Shown here: positions 21,639 to 34,250 of the stretch, piece by piece
Layout of the letters: the number at the start of each line of letters is the position of its first letter
Position numbering within the stretch: position 1 is the stretch's first letter
NCBI GenBank assembly: GCA_903848955.1
Contig: CAINHS010000042.1
Coordinates: forward strand, 1 to 34,967
Reading direction: 5' to 3'
DNA: 34,967 nt
From: an uncultured beta proteobacterium
Lineage (GTDB): Bacteria; Pseudomonadota; Gammaproteobacteria; Burkholderiales; Rhodocyclaceae
Position numbers and translations under genes: made by a program
Notes under the pieces: generated by a model
Database searches by the model: none
The model's input: only the letters and a program-made list of their open reading frames with translations
Told to the model about the DNA's origin: nothing

Positions 21639-22550
21639 ATGTCCCGAATCTGGAAAAGTCTGAGTTTAGTGATCCTGACGCTCTGCGCTGCACTCGCATT
21701 CGCTCAGGAGCCCGTGCTGAAGCCATTCGTACTGGCATCGAAAGGGGCCGGTGATGTGGCGCAGAAAGTCGAGGCGACCAAGGCCGCGTTGGCCAAGGCC
21801 GGCTTCACCGTTGCCGGCAGCTATTCGCCGTATGCCAACACCACCGTGATTGGCGTGACCGGCGACGAACTGCGCAGCACCGCCGCGAAGTCGGAGCACG
21901 GCGGCTATGGCGCGGCGATGCGCGTGGCCGTGGTCAGGGTCAAGGACGAGGTGCAGGTGTCATACACCAATCCGCCCTACTGGGCCGGCGTCTACCGCAT
22001 GAACGGCGATCTCAAGGATACCGCAGCCAAGCTGCAGGCGGCGCTTGGCAGGGTCGAGGAGTTCGGCGCCAACGGCCTGACGCCGGCACAACTGCGCAAG
22101 TACCACTATGCGTTCGGCATGGAGTACTTCAACGAGGACAATTCCCTGGCCGGCTACGGCAGTCACGAGGAAGCGGTAAAGGCGGTCGAGGCCGGCCTCG
22201 CCGCGGGCAAGCAAGGCGTGACCAAGGTCTATCGCGTCGATGTTGCCGGCAAAAAGGAGGTTCTGTTCGGCGTGGCGATGAAGGGTCCGGCCGACAGCCG
22301 GATGATGGACGACGCCTACCTGATGAGCGAGATCGACTTCAAGGAGGTGAAGTCGGCCGCGCACTTGCCTTACGACATCCTTGTTGCCGACAACAAGGTG
22401 TTCGCCCAGTACGCCCGCTTCCGCATCGCCGTGAGTTTTCCCGATCTGTCGATGATGGGCGCCAACAGTTTCATGAACATCATGAAGTCGCCCGAAGCCA
22501 TTCGCGAGGCGCTGGCCCTCACTGTCGGCGGCAAGAAGGACGCCCGCTGA
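21639..22550 (+). CDS. Exported protein of unknown function, possibly two DUF302-like halves
   Basis: A 303-residue protein with a clear Sec signal peptide (MSRIWKSLSLVILTLCAALAFA, basic start then hydrophobic core), so periplasmic. The first half (VAQKVEATKAALAKAGF, then GSYSPYANTTVIGVT) resembles the small DUF302 fold, and the end of each half has a similar plan: a short strand followed by M-rich loop and helix (VQVSYTNPPYWAGVYRM, and FRIAVSFPDLSMMGANSFM). This points to an internal duplication, judged by eye only. There is no cysteine in the mature part, which argues against a sulfur carrier or haem protein. ATG 21639 has AAGGAG 7 bases upstream. It follows the FadL gene but behind a terminator; the function is unknown. 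Confidence 0.7.
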   Translation: MSRIWKSLSLVILTLCAALAFAQEPVLKPFVLASKGAGDVAQKVEATKAALAKAGFTVAGSYSPYANTTVIGVTGDELRSTAAKSEHGGYGAAMRVAVVRVKDEVQVSYTNPPYWAGVYRMNGDLKDTAAKLQAALGRVEEFGANGLTPAQLRKYHYAFGMEYFNEDNSLAGYGSHEEAVKAVEAGLAAGKQGVTKVYRVDVAGKKEVLFGVAMKGPADSRMMDDAYLMSEIDFKEVKSAAHLPYDILVADNKVFAQYARFRIAVSFPDLSMMGANSFMNIMKSPEAIREALALTVGGKKDAR

Positions 22551-22572
22551 TCAGACGGTAGAGCGGTCCTGG

Positions 22573-22601
22573 CAACAGAAAGCCCGGCCATGAGCCGGGC
22601 T
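22573..22601 (-). terminator. Rho-independent terminator of valS
   Basis: On the minus strand AGCCCGGC-TCATG-GCCGGGCT (22581-22601) is followed by TTCTGTT, 5 bases past the valS stop. On the plus strand the same hairpin may also close the gene ending at 22550. Confidence 0.8.
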
Positions 22602-22606
22602 GCTAC

Positions 22607-25432
<2,826 letters not shown>

Positions 25433-25573
25433 AGGTCTTGCAGGGGGGCTAAAAGGGGCTGATTTTAGCGGAAGCCGCCATTCCGGCCCGCGTAAATCTG
25501 CGTCTCGCCGGGGGTTTGGGCTATCATTGCCGCCTCTCGAAGTTTGCCCGGCCATGGTTTATCCCCCAGTCCA

Positions 25574-26926
25574 ATGATTCGCAAGTTCCTGCGTCGCGTC
25601 TTTCGTCGCGATGATGCCTCTCTATCCCACGCCCCTGCCACGATTCCGGTGGCCCGCCACGGCATTCGCCGCGAGCGCGTCTCGCCGGGCGCGCGCCGCA
25701 CCTGCGAAGCCCTGCAGCAGGCGGGACACAAGGCCTACGTGGTGGGCGGTGCGGTGCGCGATCTGATCGCCGGCATCGAACCCAAGGACTACGACATCGC
25801 CACCGATGCCACCCCGGAGCAGGTGCGCGGCCTGTTCCGCCGCGCGCGCATCATCGGCCGTCGCTTTCAGATCGTGCATGTCATGCAGGGCGGCGAAACG
25901 CTCGAGGTGTCTACCTTTCGCGCCGCGCACGATGCCCACACTGCCAAGGACGAGCATGGCCGCGTACTGCGCGACAATGTCTTCGGCTCGATCGCCGAAG
26001 ACGCCGCGCGCCGCGACTTCACGGTGAATGCCCTGTATTACGATCCGGCCTCGGAAACGGTGATCGACTATCACCATGGCGTTGCCGACCTGCAGCAGAA
26101 GACCCTGCGCATGATCGGCGAGCCGACGCTGCGTTACCGCGAGGATCCGGTGCGCATGCTGCGCGCCGTGCGCCTTTCGGCCAAACTGGGCCTGACGCTG
26201 GACCCGGCGGTGCGGGCGCCGATTCGCGAGATGGCCGACCTGATGCAAAACGTGCCGGCGGCGCGCGTCTTCGACGAAATGCTGAAACTGCTGTTTTCCG
26301 GCCACGCCGTGGAGTGCGTCAAGCGCCTGCGAGAAGATGGTCTGCATCACGGCCTGCTGCCGCTGCTGGACGTGATTCTGGAGCAGCCGCTGGGCGAGAA
26401 GTTCGTCCTGTTGGCGCTGGCCGGTACCGATGCCCGCGTCAAGGCCGGCAAGTCCCTTTCGCCCGGCTATCTGTTCGCCACCCTGCTCTGGCACGAAGTG
26501 CTGGCGGCGTGGGAGTTGCGCAAGGCCCGCGGCGACGTGCCTATCCCGGCGCTGTATGAGGCGATGGAAGACGTCTTGAATCAGCAGGGCGAAAAACTCG
26601 CCATCACGCGGCGCATCGTCGGCGACATCAAGGACATCTGGGCTTTGCAGCCGCGCTTCGAGAAGCGCGCCGGCAAGTCGCCCTACCGCCTGCTTGAACT
26701 GCCGCGCTTTCGCGCCGGCTACGATTTCCTTCTGTTGCGTGCAGAGAGCGGCGAGATCGACATGGAGATCTCGACCTGGTGGCATGACTTCCAGAACGCA
26801 GACCCCGACGGCCGTGAAGCCCTGCTGATTGCCGACAGCGGCCCGAAGAAGCGCCGGCGTCGTGTTCGCGGCAAGAAGGCGGCGGGCGAGGGCGACCCGC
26901 TAGCCGGCGCTGCCAGCGAGGGCTGA
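25574..26926 (+). CDS. pcnB: Poly(A) polymerase I
   Basis: A 450-residue PcnB that adds 3' poly(A) tails to RNA and so promotes its decay. The nucleotidyltransferase signature YVVGGAVRDLIAG has GGAVRD at residues 58-63, followed by the metal-binding Asp pair D72 and D74 (KDYDIATDAT). A tRNA-nucleotidyltransferase-like neck domain follows (RYREDPVRMLRAVRLSAKLG). The C-terminal tail is very basic (PKKRRRRVRGKK), typical for RNA-binding PcnB and less so for CCA-adding enzymes. ATG 25574 was preferred to an upstream in-frame start. folK begins at the base after its stop, a coupling common in proteobacteria (pcnB-folK-pan). Confidence 0.95.
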   Translation: MIRKFLRRVFRRDDASLSHAPATIPVARHGIRRERVSPGARRTCEALQQAGHKAYVVGGAVRDLIAGIEPKDYDIATDATPEQVRGLFRRARIIGRRFQIVHVMQGGETLEVSTFRAAHDAHTAKDEHGRVLRDNVFGSIAEDAARRDFTVNALYYDPASETVIDYHHGVADLQQKTLRMIGEPTLRYREDPVRMLRAVRLSAKLGLTLDPAVRAPIREMADLMQNVPAARVFDEMLKLLFSGHAVECVKRLREDGLHHGLLPLLDVILEQPLGEKFVLLALAGTDARVKAGKSLSPGYLFATLLWHEVLAAWELRKARGDVPIPALYEAMEDVLNQQGEKLAITRRIVGDIKDIWALQPRFEKRAGKSPYRLLELPRFRAGYDFLLLRAESGEIDMEISTWWHDFQNADPDGREALLIADSGPKKRRRRVRGKKAAGEGDPLAGAASEG

Positions 26927-27421
26927 GTGAGCCAGCATTGCTTCGTCGCGCTGGGTGCCAACCTGGGGAATCCGGTGGCGACAGTGAAAGAGGCCATCAT
27001 CTCCCTGCGCGGACTGCCGCAGACACGATTCATCAGCGCATCCTCGCTGTATCGCACGGCGCCGCTGGGCCTGAAGAATCAGCCCGACTTCATCAATGCA
27101 GTGGTCGAACTGGTGACGGCCTTGTCAGCGCCGGAGCTTCTTGAGTCGCTGTTTTCGATCGAAGCAGACTTCGGCCGCCAGCGCAGCGTGAAATACGCAC
27201 CGCGCACACTCGATCTCGATCTGCTGCTTCATGGTGATGCGGTCAGCGACGACCCCCTGCTCACATTGCCGCATCCGCGTATGCACGAGCGTGCCTTTGT
27301 GCTGGCGCCCTTGCTCGAAATTGCACCGCAGTTGGCTATCCCCGGTCGCGGCAGCGTGGGCGAACTGTTTTTGCGCTGCGCCGGTCAGACGATAGAGAAA
27401 CTGTTGCCGCAGGCGGCCTGA
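26927..27421 (+). CDS. folK: 2-amino-4-hydroxy-6-hydroxymethyldihydropteridine pyrophosphokinase
   Basis: HPPK (164 residues) transfers pyrophosphate from ATP to 6-hydroxymethyl-dihydropterin in folate synthesis. Family marks are FVALGANLGNP at the N-terminus, YRTAPLGLKNQPDFINAV, and the metal/ATP site RTLDLDLLLHGD (D96 and D98), then LPHPRMHERAFVLAPL. The start is GTG at 26927, directly abutting the pcnB stop, with a weak GAGGG just upstream; translational coupling is likely. Only 3 bases separate its stop from the next gene. Confidence 0.96.
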   Translation: MSQHCFVALGANLGNPVATVKEAIISLRGLPQTRFISASSLYRTAPLGLKNQPDFINAVVELVTALSAPELLESLFSIEADFGRQRSVKYAPRTLDLDLLLHGDAVSDDPLLTLPHPRMHERAFVLAPLLEIAPQLAIPGRGSVGELFLRCAGQTIEKLLPQAA

Positions 27422-27424
27422 AGC

Positions 27425-27787
27425 ATGCCGTCATTGCTGCATGTTCCGGTCGTCTGGCAGACCGCGCTTCTGCTTACGGCCTCGAACGTCTTCATGACCT
27501 TCGCCTGGTACGCCCACCTCAAGAATCTCAACGACCGGCCGTGGTGGATTGCGGCCCTGGCGTCGTGGGGCATCGCTTTGTTCGAGTACCTGCTGCAGGT
27601 GCCGGCCAATCGCATCGGCTATCATGAGATGTCGCTGGGACAACTCAAGATCCTGCAGGAAGCGATTACGCTCACTGTATTCGTTCCCTTTGCCGTGTTC
27701 TACATGCAGCAGCCGCTGAAGCTTGATTACCTGTGGGCGGGTTTGTGTATCCTAGCGGCCGTTTACTTCATATTCCGTTCGCCATGA
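27425..27787 (+). CDS. DUF486 (DMT-type) small membrane protein
   Basis: A 120-residue protein with four predicted transmembrane helices, of the DUF486 family related to small drug/metabolite transporters. Recognisable pieces are [29 protein letters not shown] (a soluble loop strongly conserved in the family) and the final [13 protein letters not shown]. No transport substrate is established. It begins 3 bases after folK, and its stop overlaps the panB start (ATGA at 27784-27787), so it is co-translated inside the folK-pan operon. That position is unusual, as the usual betaproteobacterial order is folK directly before panB. Confidence 0.88.
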   Translation: MPSLLHVPVVWQTALLLTASNVFMTFAWYAHLKNLNDRPWWIAALASWGIALFEYLLQVPANRIGYHEMSLGQLKILQEAITLTVFVPFAVFYMQQPLKLDYLWAGLCILAAVYFIFRSP

Positions 27788-28599
27788 CCTATTTAGCCAG
27801 CAACAAGCCGATCACGCTGCCCGAACTGGGGCGCATGAAGCAGGAGGGGCATAAGATCGCCATGCTCACCGGCTACGATGCCAGTTTCGCCGCTCTGGAG
27901 GACCGCTGCGGCGTTGATGTGATCCTGGTCGGCGATTCGCTGGGCAACGTGCTGCAGGGCAAGACATCGACCTTGCCGGTGACCATCGAGCAAATGGTCT
28001 ATCACACCGAATGCGTCGGCCACATGGCGCAGCGGGCGATGTGTGTCGCCGACATGCCCTTCGGCAGCTACCAGGAATCGAAGGAGCAGGCGCTGCGCAA
28101 CGCTGTGCGCCTGCTTTCCGCCGGGGCCGAGATGGTCAAGTTGGAAGGCGGCGAGGTGATGGCGGAGACCACGCATTTCATGGTCGAGCGCGGAATTCCG
28201 GTCTGCGCCCATATCGGCCTCACGCCGCAATCGGTTCACGCCCTCGGCGGCTATCGCGTGCAGGGACGCGGCGATGAAGGCGCGGCGCGCATGAAGCGCG
28301 ACGCCGTGGCGCTGGAACAGGCCGGCGCTGCCCTGATGGTTCTGGAAATGGTCCCGGCCGACCTCGCGGGTGAAATCACCCGGATGCTGAAGGTTTGCGC
28401 CACCATCGGCATCGGTGCCGGCAAGGAATGCGACGGCCAGGTACTGGTGCTGCACGACATGCTGGGTGTTTATCCGGGCAAGAAGGGGCGTTTTGTGCGC
28501 AACTTCATGGAGGGTGCCGCGAGCATCGACGCCGCCGTTATCGCCTACGTCGCGGCAGTCAAGGACGGCAGCTTCCCGGCGTCCGAACACACCTACTGA
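27784..28599 (+). CDS. panB: 3-methyl-2-oxobutanoate hydroxymethyltransferase
   Basis: PanB (271 residues) makes ketopantoate from 2-oxoisovalerate and 5,10-methylenetetrahydrofolate, the first committed step of pantothenate synthesis. Motifs: [29 protein letters not shown] (metal-binding Asp), [24 protein letters not shown], and [19 protein letters not shown] with the catalytic-site Glu and Asp. ATG 27784 (MTYLASNKP) overlaps the stop of the DUF486 gene by four bases. panC follows after three bases. Its folate cofactor links it functionally with folK in the same operon. Confidence 0.97.
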   Translation: MTYLASNKPITLPELGRMKQEGHKIAMLTGYDASFAALEDRCGVDVILVGDSLGNVLQGKTSTLPVTIEQMVYHTECVGHMAQRAMCVADMPFGSYQESKEQALRNAVRLLSAGAEMVKLEGGEVMAETTHFMVERGIPVCAHIGLTPQSVHALGGYRVQGRGDEGAARMKRDAVALEQAGAALMVLEMVPADLAGEITRMLKVCATIGIGAGKECDGQVLVLHDMLGVYPGKKGRFVRNFMEGAASIDAAVIAYVAAVKDGSFPASEHTY

Positions 28600-28602
28600 G
28601 CC

Positions 28603-29430
28603 ATGAGGATCCACGACACCATTGCCGGCCTGCGCGCGGCACGCGGCAGCGCGGGCCGCGTGGCGCTGGTGCCGACCATGGGCAATCTGCACGAAGGCCA
28701 CATTGCGCTGATGACGCAGGCGCGATCCCATGCCGATCAGGTGATCGCCACCATTTTCGTCAATCGCCTGCAATTTCGTCCCGGCGAGGATTTCGAAACC
28801 TACCCGCGCACTTTCCAGGCCGACTGCGAGAAGCTTGCTGCGGCCGGCGTGGAGCACCTGTTTGCGCCGACCGAGGCGGAGATGTATCCGCAGCCGCAGA
28901 CTTACCAGATCGAGCCTCCCCCCGAGCAGGCCGGCATCCTCGACGGCGAATTCCGCCCCGGGCATTTCCGCGGCGTGGCCACGGTGGTGATGAAACTGTT
29001 CCAGATCGCGCAACCCGATGTGGCGCTGTTCGGCAAGAAGGACTACCAGCAGTTGATGGTTATTCGCAATATGGCGCGCGAGTTCAACCTGCCCCTGGAG
29101 ATTGTCGGCGGCGAGACCGTGCGTGCTGCCGACGGGCTGGCCCTGTCGTCGCGCAACGGCTATCTGTCCGCCGCCGAAAGGACGCAGGCCCCTAATTTGT
29201 ACCGGATCCTGTGCAACGTGGCGGAGGCGGTGCGCGGCGGTTCGCGGGACCTGGCAAAGCTGGAAAAGGATGCGGTTCTGGAACTCCAGGCCAGTGGCTG
29301 GATTCCCGATTATGTTGCATTGCGTAAAAAAGTTGATCTACAATTGCCGTCCGCTCACGATTCCGGCTTGGTGGTGTTGGCTGCGGCGCGCTTGGGTAGC
29401 ACGCGCCTCATCGACAATCTGGAAGTTTAG
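28603..29430 (+). CDS. panC: Pantothenate synthetase (pantoate--beta-alanine ligase)
   Basis: PanC (275 residues) joins pantoate and beta-alanine using ATP. The class I synthetase-like motif [11 protein letters not shown] carries the HxGH element, followed by [30 protein letters not shown] (KMSKS-like region) and LSSRNGYLS. The ATG at 28603 sits 3 bases after the panB stop. The length and all signature blocks are normal. The 116 bases to panD contain a weak hairpin (GCACCAC/GTGGTGC near 29431-29460) but no terminator, so panD stays in the operon. Confidence 0.97.
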   Translation: MRIHDTIAGLRAARGSAGRVALVPTMGNLHEGHIALMTQARSHADQVIATIFVNRLQFRPGEDFETYPRTFQADCEKLAAAGVEHLFAPTEAEMYPQPQTYQIEPPPEQAGILDGEFRPGHFRGVATVVMKLFQIAQPDVALFGKKDYQQLMVIRNMAREFNLPLEIVGGETVRAADGLALSSRNGYLSAAERTQAPNLYRILCNVAEAVRGGSRDLAKLEKDAVLELQASGWIPDYVALRKKVDLQLPSAHDSGLVVLAAARLGSTRLIDNLEV

Positions 29431-29546
29431 GGCACCACGATGCGCTCATGCCGGTGGTGCGCCAGCAGCGAAACAAGGCGGGATTTGTGCTCCCTCCGGG
29501 CAGAACTCCCGATTTATTGCCGCCTTTGCATGAGAAAGGTCTGACA

Positions 29547-29930
29547 ATGCAGCGCCTGATGCTCAAATCCAAACTCCATCGCGTGACGGTGACCCACGCC
29601 GAACTGCACTACGAAGGTTCCTGCGCGATCGATGAAAACCTGCTGGAAGCAGCCGACATCAAGGAATACCAGCAGATCGATATCTACAACGTGAATAACG
29701 GCGAACGTTTCACCACCTACGCCATTCGTGCCGAGCGTGGCAGCGGCACGATTTCGGTCAACGGCGCCGCCGCGCGCAAGGCCGCCACCGGCGACCTGTT
29801 GATCATCGCCAGCTACGTCACGATGAACGAGATCGAACTGCAGAACTTCGAGCCGGATCTGGTGTATGTCGATGCCAGAAACCGCATCACACACCATAGC
29901 CGGCAGATCCCGGCGCAAGCGGCCGCCTGA
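29547..29930 (+). CDS. panD: Aspartate 1-decarboxylase
   Basis: PanD (127 residues) makes beta-alanine from aspartate using a pyruvoyl group formed by self-cleavage. The cleavage site Gly24-Ser25 is intact ([10 protein letters not shown]), and the downstream [18 protein letters not shown] and [19 protein letters not shown] blocks are typical. ATG 29547 ([20 protein letters not shown]) has AAAGG 8 bases upstream; the longer frame upstream is not family-like. It supplies the second substrate of PanC and closes the operon, followed 21 bases later by a terminator. Confidence 0.97.
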   Translation: MQRLMLKSKLHRVTVTHAELHYEGSCAIDENLLEAADIKEYQQIDIYNVNNGERFTTYAIRAERGSGTISVNGAAARKAATGDLLIIASYVTMNEIELQNFEPDLVYVDARNRITHHSRQIPAQAAA

Positions 29931-29951
29931 TTTCCCCGTCGCGTCCGATCG

Positions 29952-29979
29952 GCCCACCCTTTGCGGTGGGCTTTTTGTT
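29952..29979 (+). terminator. Rho-independent terminator of the pcnB-pan operon
   Basis: A 7-bp stem GCCCACC/GGTGGGC (29952-29958 with 29965-29971, 6-base loop) is followed by TTTTTGTT. Confidence 0.9.
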
Positions 29980-30043
29980 GCTGCGCCCGGTTCTCCACCC
30001 AGAACCCGATCCGGTGCGCGTCAGCAGCAGTACCGAGTTTTCC

Positions 30044-30889
30044 TCAGCGCAGCTTTGCCGCCACCACGGTTTGCTGCTGTTCCCCCAGACCCTCAACGCC
30101 AAGCTTCACCTGGTCGCCGATCTGAAGGAAGCGGCCGCGCCCCATGCCGACGCCCTGCGGCGTACCGGTGCAGATCACGTCGCCGGGCAGCAGCGTCATG
30201 AAGCGCGAAACGTAGCTGACGATTTCGGCGCAGGAAAAGATCATGTCGGCGGTGGTCGAGTCCTGCATGCGTTCGCCATTGACATCGAGCCACAGGTGCA
30301 GTTGCTGCGGGTCCCTGACCTCGTCCCTGGTCACCAGCCAGGGGCCGATGGGACCGAAGCTGTCACAACCCTTGCCCTTGTCCCACTGGCCGCCGCGTTC
30401 GAGCTGGAAGGCGCGTTCCGAGACGTCGTGGAACACGCAATAGCCTGCGACGTGATCGAGCGCGTGTGCCTCGTCGATGTGACGGGTCTCGCGGCCGATG
30501 ACGATGCCGAGTTCGGCTTCCCAGTCGAGCTTGGTACTGCCTGGGGGCATCAGGATCGGATCGCAGGGGCCGCTGATGCAGGTGGTGGCCTTCATGAACA
30601 TCACCGGCTCAGCCGGAATCGGCATTTTGGCTTCGATGGCGTGGGCGCGGTAATTGAGGCCGATGCCGACGATCTTGGAAATGCCGGTGAAGGGCACGCC
30701 GAGGCGCGGCTTGCCGCGAACTTCCGGCAAGCTGGCCGGACTCAGCGCGCGCAGACGCTTTTGCCCCGCCGTCGAGAGTTCATTCCAGCCGATGTCGGCG
30801 ACATGACCGGAAAGATCGCGCAACGTGCCTGCCGCGTCTATCAGACCGGGTTTTTCGCGCCCCTTGGGGCCGAAGCGGACAAGTTTCAT
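30044..30889 (-). CDS. Fumarylacetoacetate hydrolase (FAH) family protein
   Basis: A 281-residue cytoplasmic enzyme of the FAH superfamily, whose members hydrolyse or decarboxylate 2-oxo acids in aromatic and sugar-acid degradation. The core motifs are present: KIVGIGLNYRAHAIEA, then DWEAELGIVIGR with the metal-binding acidic residues, DVSERAFQLERGGQWDKGK, and the C-terminal GDVICTGTPQGVGMGRGRFL. The exact substrate cannot be told from these. The ATG at 30889 follows AAGGAG with a 5-6-base spacer. It lies downstream of rhlE and the possible small ORF on the same strand, with only 25 bases to the latter, so they may be co-transcribed. Confidence 0.92.
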   Translation of the reverse strand: MKLVRFGPKGREKPGLIDAAGTLRDLSGHVADIGWNELSTAGQKRLRALSPASLPEVRGKPRLGVPFTGISKIVGIGLNYRAHAIEAKMPIPAEPVMFMKATTCISGPCDPILMPPGSTKLDWEAELGIVIGRETRHIDEAHALDHVAGYCVFHDVSERAFQLERGGQWDKGKGCDSFGPIGPWLVTRDEVRDPQQLHLWLDVNGERMQDSTTADMIFSCAEIVSYVSRFMTLLPGDVICTGTPQGVGMGRGRFLQIGDQVKLGVEGLGEQQQTVVAAKLR

Positions 30890-30914
30890 GTCGTCTCCTT
30901 GCTGGTGTGGTGTA

Positions 30915-31088
30915 TCAAGGCGCGGTTTTCTGCCGCTTGCCGCGCCGGGCGGCCTCCGGCGGCCAGGCTATCGGCAGCGGAAGATTCTGGTTGATGCGCC
31001 TGTGTCCGCCGGGAACGATGACCGGGGTGCCGGGGTCTTCAACGCCGGGCCGGCGCAGATCGAACTGCCACGCTGCTTCGCCGCGCAT
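30915..31088 (-). CDS. Possible small protein, 57 residues
   Basis: This frame, read by hand, runs from ATG at 31088 to TGA at 30915 and encodes 57 residues (starting MRGEAAWQFDLRRPGVEDPG, later RRINQNLPLPIAWPPEAARR). It begins 12 bases after the rhlE stop and ends 25 bases before the FAH start, filling the gap neatly in an operon-like way. There is no clear ribosome site. The composition (conserved-looking Trp, Phe, Asn-Gln-Asn-Leu-Pro-Leu-Pro) looks more like protein than noise, but I do not recognise the family and cannot exclude chance. Confidence 0.4.
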   Translation of the reverse strand: MRGEAAWQFDLRRPGVEDPGTPVIVPGGHRRINQNLPLPIAWPPEAARRGKRQKTAP

Positions 31089-31100
31089 GGCCGTTCGTGC

Positions 31101-32627
<1,527 letters not shown>

Positions 32628-32797
32628 TGGAACTCCTGAATCGGCCTGCCCCTTGCGGGGAACCGGTTCAGGCGGCGAAGCGCGTGAGGGAAATGCGGCG
32701 GAATGCCGGATCGGGCGCCAACCGGCAGGGCGCTCATGGCACGTATTGTATTACAGACGCCGGCGACGCCGCGCGACTGTTGTCGGCGCCATCAATT

Positions 32798-32820
32798 CGG
32801 CTTCGGCGCGCCCGAAGCCG
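32798..32820 (-). terminator. Hairpin downstream of the AsmA-like gene
   Basis: Perfect 8-bp arms CGGCTTCG (32798-32805) and CGAAGCCG (32813-32820), 33 bases past the stop at 32853 on the minus strand. There is no convincing T-run. The remaining bases to rhlE (32628-32797) hold its ribosome site and nothing else that I can name. Confidence 0.4.
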
Positions 32821-32852
32821 CGACGACAAAATGCCTGACGGCCGGCAACGGC

Positions 32853-33554
32853 TTACTTGAACAGGCCCCTGACGGCCGCGCCGGCCTTGCCGAGCGCTTC
32901 GCCGGCGGAATTCATCAGTCGCTCGAAGCTCACCGCCCCGCTCAGTTTGGCCTTCAGCGCGCCGGCGACTTCCTGCCCCAGTTCGCCGGGACTGATGCCG
33001 CCCGTGGCTTTGCCGAGGTTGCGCAAGCTGATGTCGGGCAGCGCCACGCTGACGGTCTTGCCGTTCATGAAGGCGGCGCTGGCCTGCGCCGTGGCGTCAC
33101 GGATGCTCAGTTCTTCGATGATCAGCTTGCTGCCGCCTTTCCTGCTGCCGGCGGGGCCGAGATAGGCCGCAATGTTTTTCTGCAGGACGTCGAAGTTGGT
33201 GGTCGAGTCAGCCTTCTCATAGATTACGTCGGGGGCATGGATGGCAATGCGACGAATTACGATGACATCTGCGGCGACCGAGCCGATATCGATGTCGATG
33301 TCGATGCGGGCTACCTTCAGCGCATATGCCGTCTTGAAACCTGCCGGATTGCCGATCACCAGATTGTTGATGCTGCCTTTGCCGTCGGCAGGCAGTATCT
33401 TGACCGCGTCGACACTGACGGTTGCCAGGGTCATGGCGCTGCCATGGTTTGCAATTGCGCTCCTGATCAGGCCGTCGATGTTGCCGGAAAGCCAGAACAG
33501 CACGGTGCCGATGATGGCAGCGGCGACGAGCAGAACGGCGACAGGCTTCTTCAT
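32853..33554 (-). CDS. Membrane-anchored AsmA-like/DUF748-like protein of unknown function
   Basis: A 233-residue protein with an N-terminal uncleaved-looking hydrophobic anchor (residues 5-23, VAVLLVAAAIIGTVLFWLSG) and a periplasmic part. The sequence from IDGLIRSAIANHGSAMTLATVSVD through GSINNLVIGNPAGFKTAYAL and VARIDIDIDIGSVAADVIVI has the plan of AsmA/DUF748-type proteins: beta-strand repeats with a G-x-L-x-I-x-NP-x-G-F motif. The C-terminal 60 residues are Ala/Gly-rich helices. The ATG at 33554 has GGGA upstream. It lies behind the lipoprotein gene (66-base gap), perhaps co-transcribed with it. AsmA-like proteins are linked to outer-membrane lipid transport; that function is not demonstrable here. 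Confidence 0.65.
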   Translation of the reverse strand: MKKPVAVLLVAAAIIGTVLFWLSGNIDGLIRSAIANHGSAMTLATVSVDAVKILPADGKGSINNLVIGNPAGFKTAYALKVARIDIDIDIGSVAADVIVIRRIAIHAPDVIYEKADSTTNFDVLQKNIAAYLGPAGSRKGGSKLIIEELSIRDATAQASAAFMNGKTVSVALPDISLRNLGKATGGISPGELGQEVAGALKAKLSGAVSFERLMNSAGEALGKAGAAVRGLFK

Positions 33555-33620
33555 GTATTTCCCTGCGGCGACTGCATTCAGGTTGCCTGGTTGGCGCAGT
33601 TCAGCCGCAGTACGGCGGCA

Positions 33621-34076
33621 TCAACGGGCAAGCGGCGGTCTGGCTTTTCTTGGTGGGGCAGTTTCTGCCGGCTTGGCTTCCGCAGGCTTCTTTTCAATGC
33701 CGGCAGCCGCTTTGGCGGTTGCAGCTTCGTGCTTCTGCGGCGCCGGTTCCGCGGCGGCTTCGGCCGATTCCAGCGGCCGGCCTTTGACCGGAGACGGCTT
33801 CAGCGAAGGCTCGGGCTTGATTTCCTCGATCTTGTTTTCGCGCATGTAGGCATCCATCTCCCGCCAACCGGTGAAGATGGCGGCTTTCGGCGCCTTGCGA
33901 TTGTTCTGATAGCAGTCTTCGAGGGCACGCCCCGTCTGCCTGCAGCCGCTGCCGACGGCCTTGCCTTCGGCTTCTTCACGGGCCTGTACTGCCGCAGGAC
34001 TTTCGTAGCCCAACTGTTCACAACTGGCGAGCCAGGGTGTCAGAAGAATCAGGATCAGACCATAGCTGGGTTTCAT
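33621..34076 (-). CDS. Putative lipoprotein
   Basis: A 151-residue exported protein with a lipoprotein signal: MKPSYGLILILLTPWLASC, with the lipobox LASC and lipidated Cys19. A small charged domain follows with Cys45 and Cys55 (GSGCRQTGRALEDCYQNN) that could form a disulfide, then FTGWREMDAYMRENKIEEIKPE. The last 55 residues are low-complexity Pro/Ala/Lys/Glu, as in linkers that span the periplasm. I do not recognise a family. It precedes the AsmA-like gene on the same strand. Confidence 0.7.
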   Translation of the reverse strand: MKPSYGLILILLTPWLASCEQLGYESPAAVQAREEAEGKAVGSGCRQTGRALEDCYQNNRKAPKAAIFTGWREMDAYMRENKIEEIKPEPSLKPSPVKGRPLESAEAAAEPAPQKHEAATAKAAAGIEKKPAEAKPAETAPPRKARPPLAR

Positions 34077-34250
34077 GTTCGTCGCGGGCGATGGAATGCT
34101 AAACGAGTTTCAGTGGCGGTCGATGCCGGCTTCGCGTCCCCGCGGAAAGCGGGAAGGTATCCCCTGCGGAGTTGGACGGCCGGCTCAGCGAACGTAAGCA
34201 GCCAGATTGTACGGCAGAACTTCGCCGGATCCTGTGCTCTTCAGCTCCGC

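Noticed and set aside
25433-25555. 41-codon N-terminal extension of ValS
   Set aside because: Unlike the ValS family start and overlapping the pcnB upstream region.
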